From Streptomyces europaeiscabiei (GTDB taxonomy: Bacteria; Actinomycetota; Actinomycetes; Streptomycetales; Streptomycetaceae), in assembly GCF_001550375.1 (NCBI RefSeq), contig NZ_LRTR01000120.1, positions 1 to 39,134 of the forward strand: a stretch of DNA of 39,134 nucleotides, written 5' to 3'. A model generated the notes under the pieces. It was not told the origin of the DNA and ran no database searches. It saw nothing but the letters and a program-made list of their open reading frames with translations. Positions within the stretch are counted from its first letter, which is position 1. Each line of letters starts with the position of its first letter. Shown here in pieces: positions 27,845-38,113 of the stretch. Both the position numbers and the translations under genes were made by a program.

Positions 27845-29527
27845 TCAGACCTCCACCACCACAGGCAGGATCATCGGCCTGCGCCGGTAGGTGTCGGAGA
27901 CCCACTTGCCGAGGGTGCGACGGATGAGCTGTTGCAGCTGATGGGGCTCGACGACCCCGTCCTGTGCCGAACGCTCCAGGACCTCACTGATCCGCGGGAC
28001 GACCGCACTGAACGCGGAGTCCTCGATGCCGGAGCCGCGGGCCTGGATGTGCGGACCGCCGGTGATCTTCCCGGTGGAGGAGTCCACCACCACGAAGACC
28101 GAGATGATGCCCTCGTCGCCCAGGATCCGCCGGTCCTTCAGGGCGGGCTCGCCGAGGCCCACCGAGAGACCGTCGACGTACACGTATCCCGCCTGGACCT
28201 TGCCGGAGATCTTGGCCCTGCCCTCGATGAGGTCGACGACCACGCCGTCCTCGGCGATGACGATGCGGTCGTGCGGAACGCCCGTCAGGGCGCCCAGTTC
28301 GGCGTTGGCGCGCAGATGGCGCCATTCGCCGTGCACCGGCATCAGGTTCTTCGGGCGGCAGATGTTGTAGAAGTACAGCAGTTCGCCGGCCGAGGCGTGT
28401 CCGGAGACGTGGACCTTGGCATTGCCCTTGTGCACGACGTTGGCGCCCCAGCGGGTCAGGCCGTTGATGACGCGGTAGACCGCGTTCTCGTTGCCGGGGA
28501 TCAGGGACGAGGCCAGGATCACCGTGTCGCCCTGGACGATGCGGATCTGGTGGTCCCGGTTGGCCATGCGGGACAGGGCCGCCATCGGCTCGCCCTGTGA
28601 TCCGGTGCACACGAGGACGATCTCGTGGTCCGGCAGGTCGTCGAGTGTCTTGACGTCCACGACCAGGCCCGGCGGGACCTTCAGGTAGCCCAGGTCCCTG
28701 GCGATACCCATGTTCCGGACCATCGAGCGGCCGACGAAGGCGACCCGACGGCCGTACTCGTGTGCAGCGTCGAGGATCTGCTGGATGCGGTGGATGTGGC
28801 TGGCGAAGCTCGCCACGATGATCCGCTTGCTGGCGCCCGCGAAGACCTGGCGCAGGACACTGGAGATGTCTCGCTCGGGGGGAACGAACCCCGGGACCTC
28901 GGCGTTCGTCGAGTCGGAGAGAAGGAGGTCGATCCCCTCCTCGCTCAACCGTGCGAACGCGTGTAGATCTGTCAGGCGGTTGTCCAGCGGGAGCTGGTCC
29001 ATCTTGAAGTCACCCGTGTGGACCACCATGCCCGCGGGGGTACGGATGGCCACGGCGAGGGCGTCCGGGATGGAGTGGTTGACCGCGATGAACTCGCAGT
29101 CGAAGGGGCCGATACGCTCGCGGTTCCCCTCGACCACCTCAAGGGTGTACGGGCGGATGCGGTGCTCCTGGAGCTTGGCCTCGATGAGCGCGAGGGTCAG
29201 CTTGGAACCGATCAGCGGGATGTCGGGCTTCTCCCGGAGCAGGTACGGGACGGCTCCGATGTGGTCCTCGTGGCCATGTGTGAGGACGATGCCCTCGATG
29301 TCGTCGAGGCGGTCCCTGACGGACGAGAAGTCCGGCAGGATCAGGTCGATACCGGGCTGCTCCTCCTCGGGGAAGAGCACCCCGCAGTCGACGATCAGTA
29401 GTCGGCCGCCGTATTCGAAGACGGTCATGTTCCGGCCGATCTCGCCGAGGCCGCCCAGCGGGGTGACCCGCAGGCCACCTTCGGGGAGCGGGGGCGGCGG
29501 GCCGAGTTCAGGATGCGGATGACTCAA
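27845..29527 (-). CDS. rnj: Ribonuclease J (metallo-beta-lactamase/beta-CASP RNase)
   Basis: 560-residue endo- and 5'-exoribonuclease of mRNA decay and rRNA maturation. The metallo-beta-lactamase motif HGHEDH is at 84-89. Further metal residues lie in VNHSIPDA and HTGDFKMDQ. The beta-CASP part has 'SDSTNAEVPG', 'SFASHIHRIQQILDAA' and 'HVSGHASAGEL', and a C-terminal domain follows. The TTG start at 29525-29527 gives MSHPHPELG, the N-terminus I know from Streptomyces relatives. GAGGAG lies 6 bases upstream. The longer ORF upstream runs through a strong leader hairpin and is unlikely to be translated in that frame. It follows dapA by 150 bases. The thyX-dapA-rnj order is shared with mycobacteria from memory. 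Confidence 0.93.
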   Translation of the reverse strand: MSHPHPELGPPPPLPEGGLRVTPLGGLGEIGRNMTVFEYGGRLLIVDCGVLFPEEEQPGIDLILPDFSSVRDRLDDIEGIVLTHGHEDHIGAVPYLLREKPDIPLIGSKLTLALIEAKLQEHRIRPYTLEVVEGNRERIGPFDCEFIAVNHSIPDALAVAIRTPAGMVVHTGDFKMDQLPLDNRLTDLHAFARLSEEGIDLLLSDSTNAEVPGFVPPERDISSVLRQVFAGASKRIIVASFASHIHRIQQILDAAHEYGRRVAFVGRSMVRNMGIARDLGYLKVPPGLVVDVKTLDDLPDHEIVLVCTGSQGEPMAALSRMANRDHQIRIVQGDTVILASSLIPGNENAVYRVINGLTRWGANVVHKGNAKVHVSGHASAGELLYFYNICRPKNLMPVHGEWRHLRANAELGALTGVPHDRIVIAEDGVVVDLIEGRAKISGKVQAGYVYVDGLSVGLGEPALKDRRILGDEGIISVFVVVDSSTGKITGGPHIQARGSGIEDSAFSAVVPRISEVLERSAQDGVVEPHQLQQLIRRTLGKWVSDTYRRRPMILPVVVEV

Positions 29528-29537
29528 AAGACTCTCC

Positions 29538-29579
29538 TCACCACGCGCGCCACGTACCTCCGTGGCACGTGGCGCGCAT
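29538..29579 (-). promoter_or_regulatory. RNase J leader hairpin and 13-codon upstream ORF
   Basis: An 11-bp perfect stem pairs GCGCGCCACGT (29545-29555) with ACGTGGCGCGC (29567-29577). Its 11-base loop carries GGAGGT, a perfect Shine-Dalgarno, just before the real ribosome site. An ATG at 29579-29577 opens a 13-codon frame (MRATCHGGTWRAW) that spans the hairpin and stops at 29540-29538, next to the RNase J Shine-Dalgarno. Both could control translation or mRNA stability. This is inference only. Confidence 0.4.
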
Positions 29580-29677
29580 GACGTTCGTGCAAAAGCAGTT
29601 GTGGATGTGGACGCAGGCACTTTCGTCCTGCCTATTCAGTTGTGAAGTCAGGTTGTCGCGTCGCGCGAAGTCCGGTG

Positions 29678-30577
29678 TTAGAGCTGTACCCCGCCGGCGC
29701 CAAGATCGATCTTGAGCTGGGCCGTCTCCTCGGGCGAAAGCTCGACCATGGGGGCGCGCAACGGTCCGGCGGGCAGACCCTGGAGGGCGAGCGCCGCCTT
29801 GGTCGTCATCACGCCCTGGGTACGGAACATCCCGGTGAAGACCGGGAGCAGCTTCTGGTGGATCTCGGTGGCCTTCTGGACGTCACCGGAGACGTACGCA
29901 TCGACGAGGGCGCGCAGCTCGGGGGTGACGACGTGGCCGACGACCGAGACGAAGCCGACCGCGCCCACGGAGAGCAACGGAAGGTTCAGCATGTCGTCGC
30001 CCGAGTACCAGGCGAGGCCGGAGCGGGCGATGGCCCAGCTGGCACGGCCGAGGTCGCCCTTGGCGTCCTTGTTGGCGACGATGCGCGGGTGCTCGGCCAG
30101 CCGGACGATCGTCTCGGTGTCGATCGGGACACCGCTGCGGCCGGGGATGTCGTACAGCATCACCGGCAGGTCGGCGGCGTCGGCGATCGCCTTGAAGTGG
30201 CGGTACAGGCCCTCCTGCGGGGGCTTGTTGTAGTACGGCGTGACGACGAGGAGACCGTGGGCGCCGACCTTCTCGGCGGCGCGGGCGAGCTCCTTGCTGT
30301 GGTGGGTGTCGTTGGTGCCGACGCCGGCGATGACGTGGGCACGGTCTCCGACGGCTTCCAGGACGGCTCGTACCAGGTCCGTTTTCTCCGCGTCACCGGT
30401 GGTGGGGGACTCGCCGGTGGTGCCGTTGATGACCAGGCCGTCGTTGCCTGCGTCCACCAGGTGGGTGGCGAGCCGCTGCGCGCCGTCGAGATCGAGTGCG
30501 CCGTCCGCCGTGAAGGGCGTGACCATGGCGGTGAGGACCCGCCCGAAGGGGGTCTGCGGAGTCGAGGTCGGAGCCAT
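29678..30577 (-). CDS. dapA: 4-hydroxy-tetrahydrodipicolinate synthase
   Basis: Condenses pyruvate with aspartate semialdehyde in the diaminopimelate/lysine pathway. The 299-residue TIM-barrel protein has the Schiff-base Lys170 (VANKDAKGD), the catalytic Tyr142 (LYDIPGR), the GTTGE motif (52-56) and Tyr116 in TPYYNKP, all as in the family. ATG at 30577 (MAPTSTPQTPFGRV) is preferred over the GTG three codons upstream. No good Shine-Dalgarno precedes it. dapB lies about 3 kb away on the same strand, so the two DAP genes are in one cluster but not one operon. The gene may be cotranscribed with rnj downstream. Confidence 0.95.
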   Translation of the reverse strand: MAPTSTPQTPFGRVLTAMVTPFTADGALDLDGAQRLATHLVDAGNDGLVINGTTGESPTTGDAEKTDLVRAVLEAVGDRAHVIAGVGTNDTHHSKELARAAEKVGAHGLLVVTPYYNKPPQEGLYRHFKAIADAADLPVMLYDIPGRSGVPIDTETIVRLAEHPRIVANKDAKGDLGRASWAIARSGLAWYSGDDMLNLPLLSVGAVGFVSVVGHVVTPELRALVDAYVSGDVQKATEIHQKLLPVFTGMFRTQGVMTTKAALALQGLPAGPLRAPMVELSPEETAQLKIDLGAGGVQL

Positions 30578-30650
30578 GGGTAACACGCTACTCGCTGCTC
30601 AGGGCACGGTCTGCCCTCGGGGGGCGGGAAAAGTCAGGACAAATGCGGAG

Positions 30651-30688
30651 CCCGGCACTGCCTGCTCGGGGGTTCAAGCAGTGCCGGG
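30651..30688 (-). terminator. Hairpin terminator of thyX
   Basis: CCCGGCACTGC (30651-30661) pairs perfectly with GCAGTGCCGGG (30678-30688), 11 bp with a 16-base loop. It begins about 100 bases after the thyX stop and lies before dapA on the same strand. Confidence 0.65.
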
Positions 30689-30788
30689 TCCGTTTGATCA
30701 GGCTAGATGAACTTCTCGAAATGCCGCAATACGGACACTTCACTCGGCTGACCCGTACATCTGTGCCTGGCCGAAAGTCGGCGGTCCG

Positions 30789-32438
30789 CTACGGCGCGAC
30801 CCGGCCGTTCGCGTTGAACGCGGAGTGGGTGAGCGGCATCAGCCGGGCCCACTCCGCCTCCATCCTCTCGCCCACCATCTCGATCTCCCGCTGCGGGAAG
30901 GAAGGCACCTTCGCGAGCTCGTGCTGGGTGCGCAGACCGAGGAAGTGCATCAGCGAGCGGGCGTTGCAGGTGGCGTACATCGAGGAGAAGAGGCCGACCG
31001 GGAGCACCGCTCGGGCGACCTCTCGGGCCACTCCGGCGGCGAGCATCTCCTGGTACGCCTCGTACGCGTGGACGTACGAGTCCTCCATGACCCGCCCGAC
31101 CAGTTCCTGCTGCGCCTGCGTGCCCTCCACGAAGACGTACTTGCCGGGGCGGCCCTCCTGGACCAGCTTGCGCGCCTCGTCGGGAACGTAGAAGTGGGGC
31201 AGGAGTTCCCGGTAGCGACCCGACTCCTCGTTGTACGAGTTGTGCACGACGATCCCGTTGGCGAGGAAGTTGTGCCAGGGGCCTTCCACGGAGAGGTCGT
31301 ACGTCATCTCCTCGCCGTCCTGCTCGATGGCGACGATCCGGTCCGGAACGGCTTTGGCGAGCTCGCCACCACGCTGGGCCAGAGCCTGCTCGCCGGCGCT
31401 CTTGATCGCGTGGCAGGGCTCGCACGCCGGTGCGAGGTTCTTCTCGTCGAGGGCCCGGGTCAGGTCACCGGCCACCGGAACCACGTGGTCCAGGGCGAGT
31501 TCCGCACGGGGGAAGTCCTGGCCGCAGAGGTGGCAGGTGTCGATCTCCTCGATCAGCCGCTCTCGCTGCGTGGAGGTCCACACGCCGATACCGCGCCGCA
31601 GACTGGGCGGAACCGGAGCCTGCGCGGGACGGGGTGCCGTCCCCGCCGCCATGACCGCGTCCCCGACGGAGAGTTCACCCGCCTTGCACCAGCCCTCAGG
31701 CGTGAGCACCGCGTGATCGACCGTGCTGCGGAGCGTTTTCCCGGACTCCGTGGTGATCTTGATGAGTGACTTGACCCCGGACTCGATGACATCGACGATC
31801 CTGGCCCGCTGGGCCAGAAGTGTCTCCTCGTCGTAGCAGCGCACGTGGTTGCGACGGACCGATTCGAGCTTGCGGATGCGGGTGCCGGGGTGCAGCTCCC
31901 GGAACTCCGCCACGGCAGACTCGGCTGCCTCACGGTTCTCGTACAGGCCGAGGTAGTGGTTCTTCTCGTCGCGCCGGACCTGGGCCATCCATTTTCCGGC
32001 CCTGCTGTGCCAGGTCACTCCACCGGCGGAATGCGGAAGTCGGTCCTCGACGCCGAGGTGCCACAGCTCGTACAGCTCGGCGATGGTGCGTCGACGGGGA
32101 CTGCCGGCCTCGCTCTCCAGGGTGATCTCGGTGTCACCGGCGATGCACCAGCCGACCCGGTGGCGCATGAACTCGCGGAAGACGAAGATCGGGGCACTGA
32201 TGAAGAAGGTCATCGAGTTGTGCTCGAAGGGGCTGCCGTGCCGGTCCCGCATGAGGTAGTTGATGAGCCCCTTGGAGCGCTCAGGGTCCTTCTTCAGCTC
32301 CTCCAGGGACTGTTCACCGGCGGTGGAGACGCGGGCGGCCCACAACACGTCCGAGTCGGCCGCGCTGTGCTTCACCAACTCGACGGTGACATCGCTGCGG
32401 AAGCTGGGTTTGAGGTCGTCGGAGGGGGTGTCGGTCAC
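30789..32438 (-). CDS. thyX: Flavin-dependent thymidylate synthase ThyX, interrupted by an intein
   Basis: Makes dTMP from dUMP using FAD, NADPH and methylene-tetrahydrofolate. The precursor is 549 residues: N-extein 1-97, intein 98-400, C-extein 401-549. Removing the intein gives a normal 246-residue ThyX. The signature RHRxxS...ExSxRY is rejoined as RHRVGW-SYNEESGRY. The rest (SPFEHNSMTFFISAPIFVFREFM, YATCNARSLMHFL, RTQHELA) is intact. GTG at 32438 (MTDTPSDDLKPSFRSDV) is preferred over ATG 32459 from relatives, with AAGGA about 11 bases upstream; the ATG cannot be excluded. Activity should depend on protein splicing because the intein splits the signature. It is divergent from the small membrane-protein gene. 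Confidence 0.95.
   Translation of the reverse strand: MTDTPSDDLKPSFRSDVTVELVKHSAADSDVLWAARVSTAGEQSLEELKKDPERSKGLINYLMRDRHGSPFEHNSMTFFISAPIFVFREFMRHRVGWCIAGDTEITLESEAGSPRRRTIAELYELWHLGVEDRLPHSAGGVTWHSRAGKWMAQVRRDEKNHYLGLYENREAAESAVAEFRELHPGTRIRKLESVRRNHVRCYDEETLLAQRARIVDVIESGVKSLIKITTESGKTLRSTVDHAVLTPEGWCKAGELSVGDAVMAAGTAPRPAQAPVPPSLRRGIGVWTSTQRERLIEEIDTCHLCGQDFPRAELALDHVVPVAGDLTRALDEKNLAPACEPCHAIKSAGEQALAQRGGELAKAVPDRIVAIEQDGEEMTYDLSVEGPWHNFLANGIVVHNSYNEESGRYRELLPHFYVPDEARKLVQEGRPGKYVFVEGTQAQQELVGRVMEDSYVHAYEAYQEMLAAGVAREVARAVLPVGLFSSMYATCNARSLMHFLGLRTQHELAKVPSFPQREIEMVGERMEAEWARLMPLTHSAFNANGRVAP
31239..32147 (-). mobile_element. ThyX intein with AP2-like domain and HNH homing endonuclease
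   Basis: 303 residues, in frame. Splicing block A is CIAGDTEITL with nucleophile Cys1. Block B is TVDHAVLTPEGW (142-153). Blocks F/G are YDLSVEGPWHNFLANGIVVHN, ending in His302-Asn303, with +1 residue Ser. The HNH endonuclease lies between B and F (~204-250), with zinc Cys205, Cys208, Cys242, Cys245 and motif residues His221 (LDHVVP), Asn237 and His246, so it looks active. Residues ~41-88 (GVTWHSRAGKWMAQV, then YLGLYENREAAESAVAEF) resemble an AP2/ERF-type DNA-binding domain. It sits between blocks A and B inside the splicing fold. Base composition is only slightly lower in GC than the host gene, so it is either long resident or from a similar genome. Confidence 0.93.
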
Positions 32439-32627
32439 GGCTCGGAGGATCCTTCCCATTGCTGCTCTCGGGCGGCGCCCACTCTACGGCCCGGTACCGA
32501 CGAGAGGCCGGTTGGCCCGAGTTGCGCCGTCTTGTGCCCCGGTTGGACCCCCGGGAGTGGTGGGGAGGGGCCCGGCTCGGTAGCCTCACCCGGCGAAACC
32601 TGTGCGTGGATCGAGTGAGGACCAGCC

Positions 32628-33185
32628 GTGCCCCTGCCCTTCCTGACCGCCGATCGCGCCTTCGACCAGGCGGTGGACGAAGCGCTGCCGTTCGAGGACC
32701 GCGACCGCTGGCGGCGTCCCTACCGGCCCGGCCCCTGGCGGGTCGGCGCGGCCGCGCTCCTGCTGCTGCTCGCCTCGTACGTGCTGGTCGCGGCGGTCGT
32801 CATCGCGGTGGCCGAGACACCGCGGGCGGGCGCGATCTGCTTCGGCGCGGCGCTGCTGGTGATCGGCTGTGCTCTGCGGCTGCTGCGGGTGGGCATCTGG
32901 GTGAGTGCGCGGGGCGTACGTCAGGTGGGCTTCTTCAGAACGCGTACGGCGTCCTGGGAGGCGAGCGTCTCGGTGCGTACCGTGCAGCAGCCGGTGCGGT
33001 GGCTGGGGCTGCCGCGATCCGTGCAGGGCCAGGCGCTGCTCCTCGTCCGCACGGACCATGTGCAGGAGTACGTGACGCCCCTGATGACCACGCACAACGC
33101 CGACTTCCTGGCGCGTACGGAGGCCTTCGACCGGGCGGCCGACACGATCGAGGCGTGGGCGGCGGAGTACGGGCGCGCCGCGTAG
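32628..33185 (+). CDS. Hypothetical membrane protein with two TM helices (PH-like C-terminal part)
   Basis: 185 residues. A cytoplasmic N-terminus (DRWRRPYRPGPWRVG) precedes two hydrophobic helices at about 39-62 and 66-88, then a soluble domain beginning 'GIWVSARGVRQVGFFRTRTASWEAS'. That domain resembles the bacterial PH-like (bPH2/YdbT) fold of small membrane proteins. The match is by pattern only. The GTG start has GAGGA 6 bases upstream. The gene is divergent from thyX (189-bp shared promoter gap) and ends at a strong shared terminator. I cannot give it a function. Confidence 0.8.
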   Translation: MPLPFLTADRAFDQAVDEALPFEDRDRWRRPYRPGPWRVGAAALLLLLASYVLVAAVVIAVAETPRAGAICFGAALLVIGCALRLLRVGIWVSARGVRQVGFFRTRTASWEASVSVRTVQQPVRWLGLPRSVQGQALLLVRTDHVQEYVTPLMTTHNADFLARTEAFDRAADTIEAWAAEYGRAA

Positions 33186-33190
33186 TCGAA

Positions 33191-33242
33191 CATATGGGTG
33201 AGGGGCCGGTCCGCTGCTGCGGACCGGCCCCTCACCCATATG
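33191..33242. terminator. 24-bp perfect bidirectional hairpin between convergent genes
   Basis: Positions 33191-33214 pair without mismatch with 33219-33242 around a TGCT loop. The stem begins and ends with CATATG. It starts 6 bases after the plus-strand gene and 29 bases beyond the end of the minus-strand gene, so it can terminate both. No T-run on either side. Confidence 0.9.
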
Positions 33243-33270
33243 AGGCTCGCCCTCTGCGGGGAGCGGGAGA

Positions 33271-33726
33271 TCAGGTGGCCGGTGCCGGTCGGCCGTCGTG
33301 GAGGGCGATCGCGCGCTGCATTGCCTTACGGGCCCGGGGGGTGTCGCGGGCGTCGTGGTAGGCGACGGCGAGGCGGAACCAGGTGCGCCAGTCGTCGGGG
33401 GCGTCCTCGGTCTCCTCCTTGCGCCGTGCGAAGACCTCGTCGGCCGAGTCGCGGTCGATGCGGCCGCTCGGGGTGCGCTTCAACTCGTCGACGGGCAGGC
33501 CCCCTTCGGCGTCGAGTTCGGCGGCGAGCTGGTTGGCCTTGCGGACGAACTGGGTGTTCTTCCACAGGAACCAGAGGCCGATCCCCGGCAGGACGAGCAC
33601 GGCGACGCCGAAGGCGATCGTGACCGGGGTGCCGGTCTCTATGAGCAGGATCCCCCGGCTGCCGACCAGGACGAAGTAGACGACCAGGACGGCTGCCGTG
33701 ACGGCGTAGGTGATCTTCGCGCGCAT
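33271..33726 (-). CDS. Hypothetical membrane protein with TPR-like C-terminus
   Basis: 151 residues. Two N-terminal transmembrane helices are separated by a short loop (ITYAVTAAVLVVYFVLV and IAFGVAVLVLPGIGLWFLW). A cytoplasmic part follows, with a Lys/Arg/Glu-rich helix and a single tetratricopeptide-like helix pair near the end (DDWRTWFRLAVAYHDARDTPRARKAMQRAI). The start is ATG at 33726, 15 bases after the dapB stop, so it is probably cotranscribed with dapB. I recognise no catalytic motif. A role as a scaffold or assembly factor would be speculation. Confidence 0.8.
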   Translation of the reverse strand: MRAKITYAVTAAVLVVYFVLVGSRGILLIETGTPVTIAFGVAVLVLPGIGLWFLWKNTQFVRKANQLAAELDAEGGLPVDELKRTPSGRIDRDSADEVFARRKEETEDAPDDWRTWFRLAVAYHDARDTPRARKAMQRAIALHDGRPAPAT

Positions 33727-33741
33727 GACGTTCCCGGCCGC

Positions 33742-35893
<2,152 letters not shown>

Positions 35894-35897
<4 letters not shown>

Positions 35898-38113
35898 TTG
35901 TCGCCGTCGTCCTTCTTGTCCTCAGAACCGTCCTCGCCCTCGATCACGGGGATGAGGGAGAGCTTGCCGCGGGAGTCGATCTCGGCGATCTCGACCTGGA
36001 CCTTGGAGCCCACACCGACGACGTCCTCGACGTTCTCCACGCGCTTGCCGCCGGCGAGCTTGCGGATCTGCGAGATGTGCAGCAGACCGTCCTTGCCCGG
36101 GAGCAGCGACACGAACGCGCCGAAGGTCGTCGTCTTCACGACGGTACCCAGGTAGCGCTCGCCGACCTCCGGCATGGTCGGGTTGGCGATGCCGTTGATC
36201 GTGGCGCGGGCGGCCTCGGCCTGCGAGCCCTGCTGGGCACCGATGTAGATGGTGCCGTCGTCCTCGATCGTGATCTCGGCGCCGGTGTCCTCCTGGATCT
36301 GGTTGATCATCTTGCCCTTCGGGCCGATGACCTCGCCGATCTTGTCCACGGGGATCTTGACGGTGATGATCCGCGGGGCGTTCGGGGACATCTCGTCCGG
36401 CGTGTCGATCGCTTCCATCATCACGTCGAGGATGTGGAGGCGGGCGTCACGGGCCTGCTTGAGAGCGGCGGCCAGGACGGAGGCGGGGATGCCGTCCAGC
36501 TTGGTGTCGAGCTGGAGGGCGGTCACGAACTCCTTGGTGCCGGCGACCTTGAAGTCCATGTCGCCGAAGGCGTCCTCCGCACCGAGGATGTCGGTGAGGG
36601 CGACGTAGTGCGTCTCGCCGTTGATCTCCTGGGAGATCAGGCCCATGGCGATACCGGCGACGGGGGCCTTCAGCGGCACACCGGCGTTCAGCAGCGACAT
36701 GGTGGAGGCGCAGACCGAGCCCATGGACGTCGAGCCGTTGGAGCCGAGGGCCTCGGACACCTGACGGATCGCGTAGGGGAACTCCTCGCGCGTCGGCAGG
36801 ACCGGCACGATGGCGCGCTCGGCGAGCGCTCCGTGGCCGATCTCGCGGCGCTTCGGGGAGCCGACGCGGCCGGTCTCGCCGACGGAGTACGGCGGGAAGT
36901 TGTAGTTGTGCATGTAGCGCTTGCGGGTCACCGGGGAGAGGGTGTCCAGCTGCTGCTCCATCCGGAGCATGTTGAGGGTGGTGACGCCCAGGATCTGGGT
37001 CTCGCCACGCTCGAACAGCGCCGAACCGTGCACGCGCGGGATGGCCTCGACCTCGGCGGCGAGCGTACGGATGTCCGTGACGCCGCGGCCGTCGATGCGG
37101 ACCTTGTCCTTGATGACGCGCTCACGGACCAGGGACTTGGTCAGCGAGCGGTACGCGGCGGAGATCTCCTTCTCGCGGCCCTCGAACTGCGGGAGCAGCT
37201 TCTCGGCGGCGAGACCCTTGACGCGGTCCAGCTCGGCCTCGCGGTCCTGCTTGCCCGCGATGGTGAGCGCCTGGGTCAGCTCGTCCTTGACGGCGGCGGA
37301 GAGCGCCTCGAAGACGTCGTCCTGGTAGTCGAGGAAGACCGGGAACTCACCGGTCGGCTTGGCGGCCTTCGAGGCGAGGTCGGCCTGGGCCTTGCAGAGC
37401 ACCTTGATGAAGGGCTTCGCGGCGTCCAGACCGGCGGCGACGACCTCCTCGGTCGGCGCCTCGGCGCCGCCCGCGACCAGCGTGATGGTCTTCTCGGTGG
37501 CCTCGGCCTCGACCATCATGATCGCGACGTCGCCGTCCTCCAGGACGCGGCCCGCGACGACCATGTCGAAGACGGCGTCCTCGAGCTCGGTGTGCGTCGG
37601 GAACGCGACCCACTGGCCGTTGATCAGCGCGACGCGGACGCCGCCGATCGGACCGGAGAAGGGCAGACCGGCCAGCTGCGTGGACGCGGAGGCGGCGTTG
37701 ATCGCCACGACGTCGTACAGGTGGTCGGGGTTGAGCGCCATGATCGTGGCGACGACCTGGATCTCGTTGCGCAGGCCCTTCTTGAAGGACGGGCGCAGCG
37801 GGCGGTCGATCAGCCGGCAGGTGAGGATGGCGTCCTCGGAGGGACGGCCCTCACGGCGGAAGAAGCTGCCGGGGATCTTGCCGGCGGCGTACATCCGCTC
37901 CTCGACGTCCACCGTGAGGGGGAAGAAGTCGAGCTGGTCCTTGGGGTTCTTGGAGGCGGTGGTGGCCGACAGCACCATGGTGTCGTCGTCCAGGTAGGCC
38001 ACGGCGGAGCCGGCGGCCTGGCGGGCCAGACGGCCCGTCTCGAAACGGATGGTGCGGGTGCCGAAGGAGCCGTTGTCGATGACGGCCTCGGCGTAGTGGG
38101 TCTCGTTCTCCAC
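35894..38113 (-). CDS. pnp: Polyribonucleotide nucleotidyltransferase (PNPase)
   Basis: Phosphorolytic 3'-5' exoribonuclease and RNA-tailing enzyme, 739 residues. The order is RNase PH domain 1 (~20-150, with [10 protein letters not shown]), an all-helical linker, RNase PH domain 2 (~340-560, with [10 protein letters not shown] and the catalytic-site segment [21 protein letters not shown]), KH (~575-635, [20 protein letters not shown]) and S1 (~645-715, [28 protein letters not shown]). An acidic Lys/Asp tail follows. GTG at 38113 ([11 protein letters not shown]) has GGAG 9 bases upstream and gives the length I recall for the S. coelicolor enzyme. The TTG two codons earlier is less likely. In Streptomyces PNPase is the main RNA 3'-tailing enzyme (recalled). 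Confidence 0.96.

Noticed and set aside
30789..32438. ThyX interruption as a frameshifted or chimeric pseudogene
   Set aside because: The insert is in frame, has all splicing blocks, and its removal restores a perfect ThyX of normal length.
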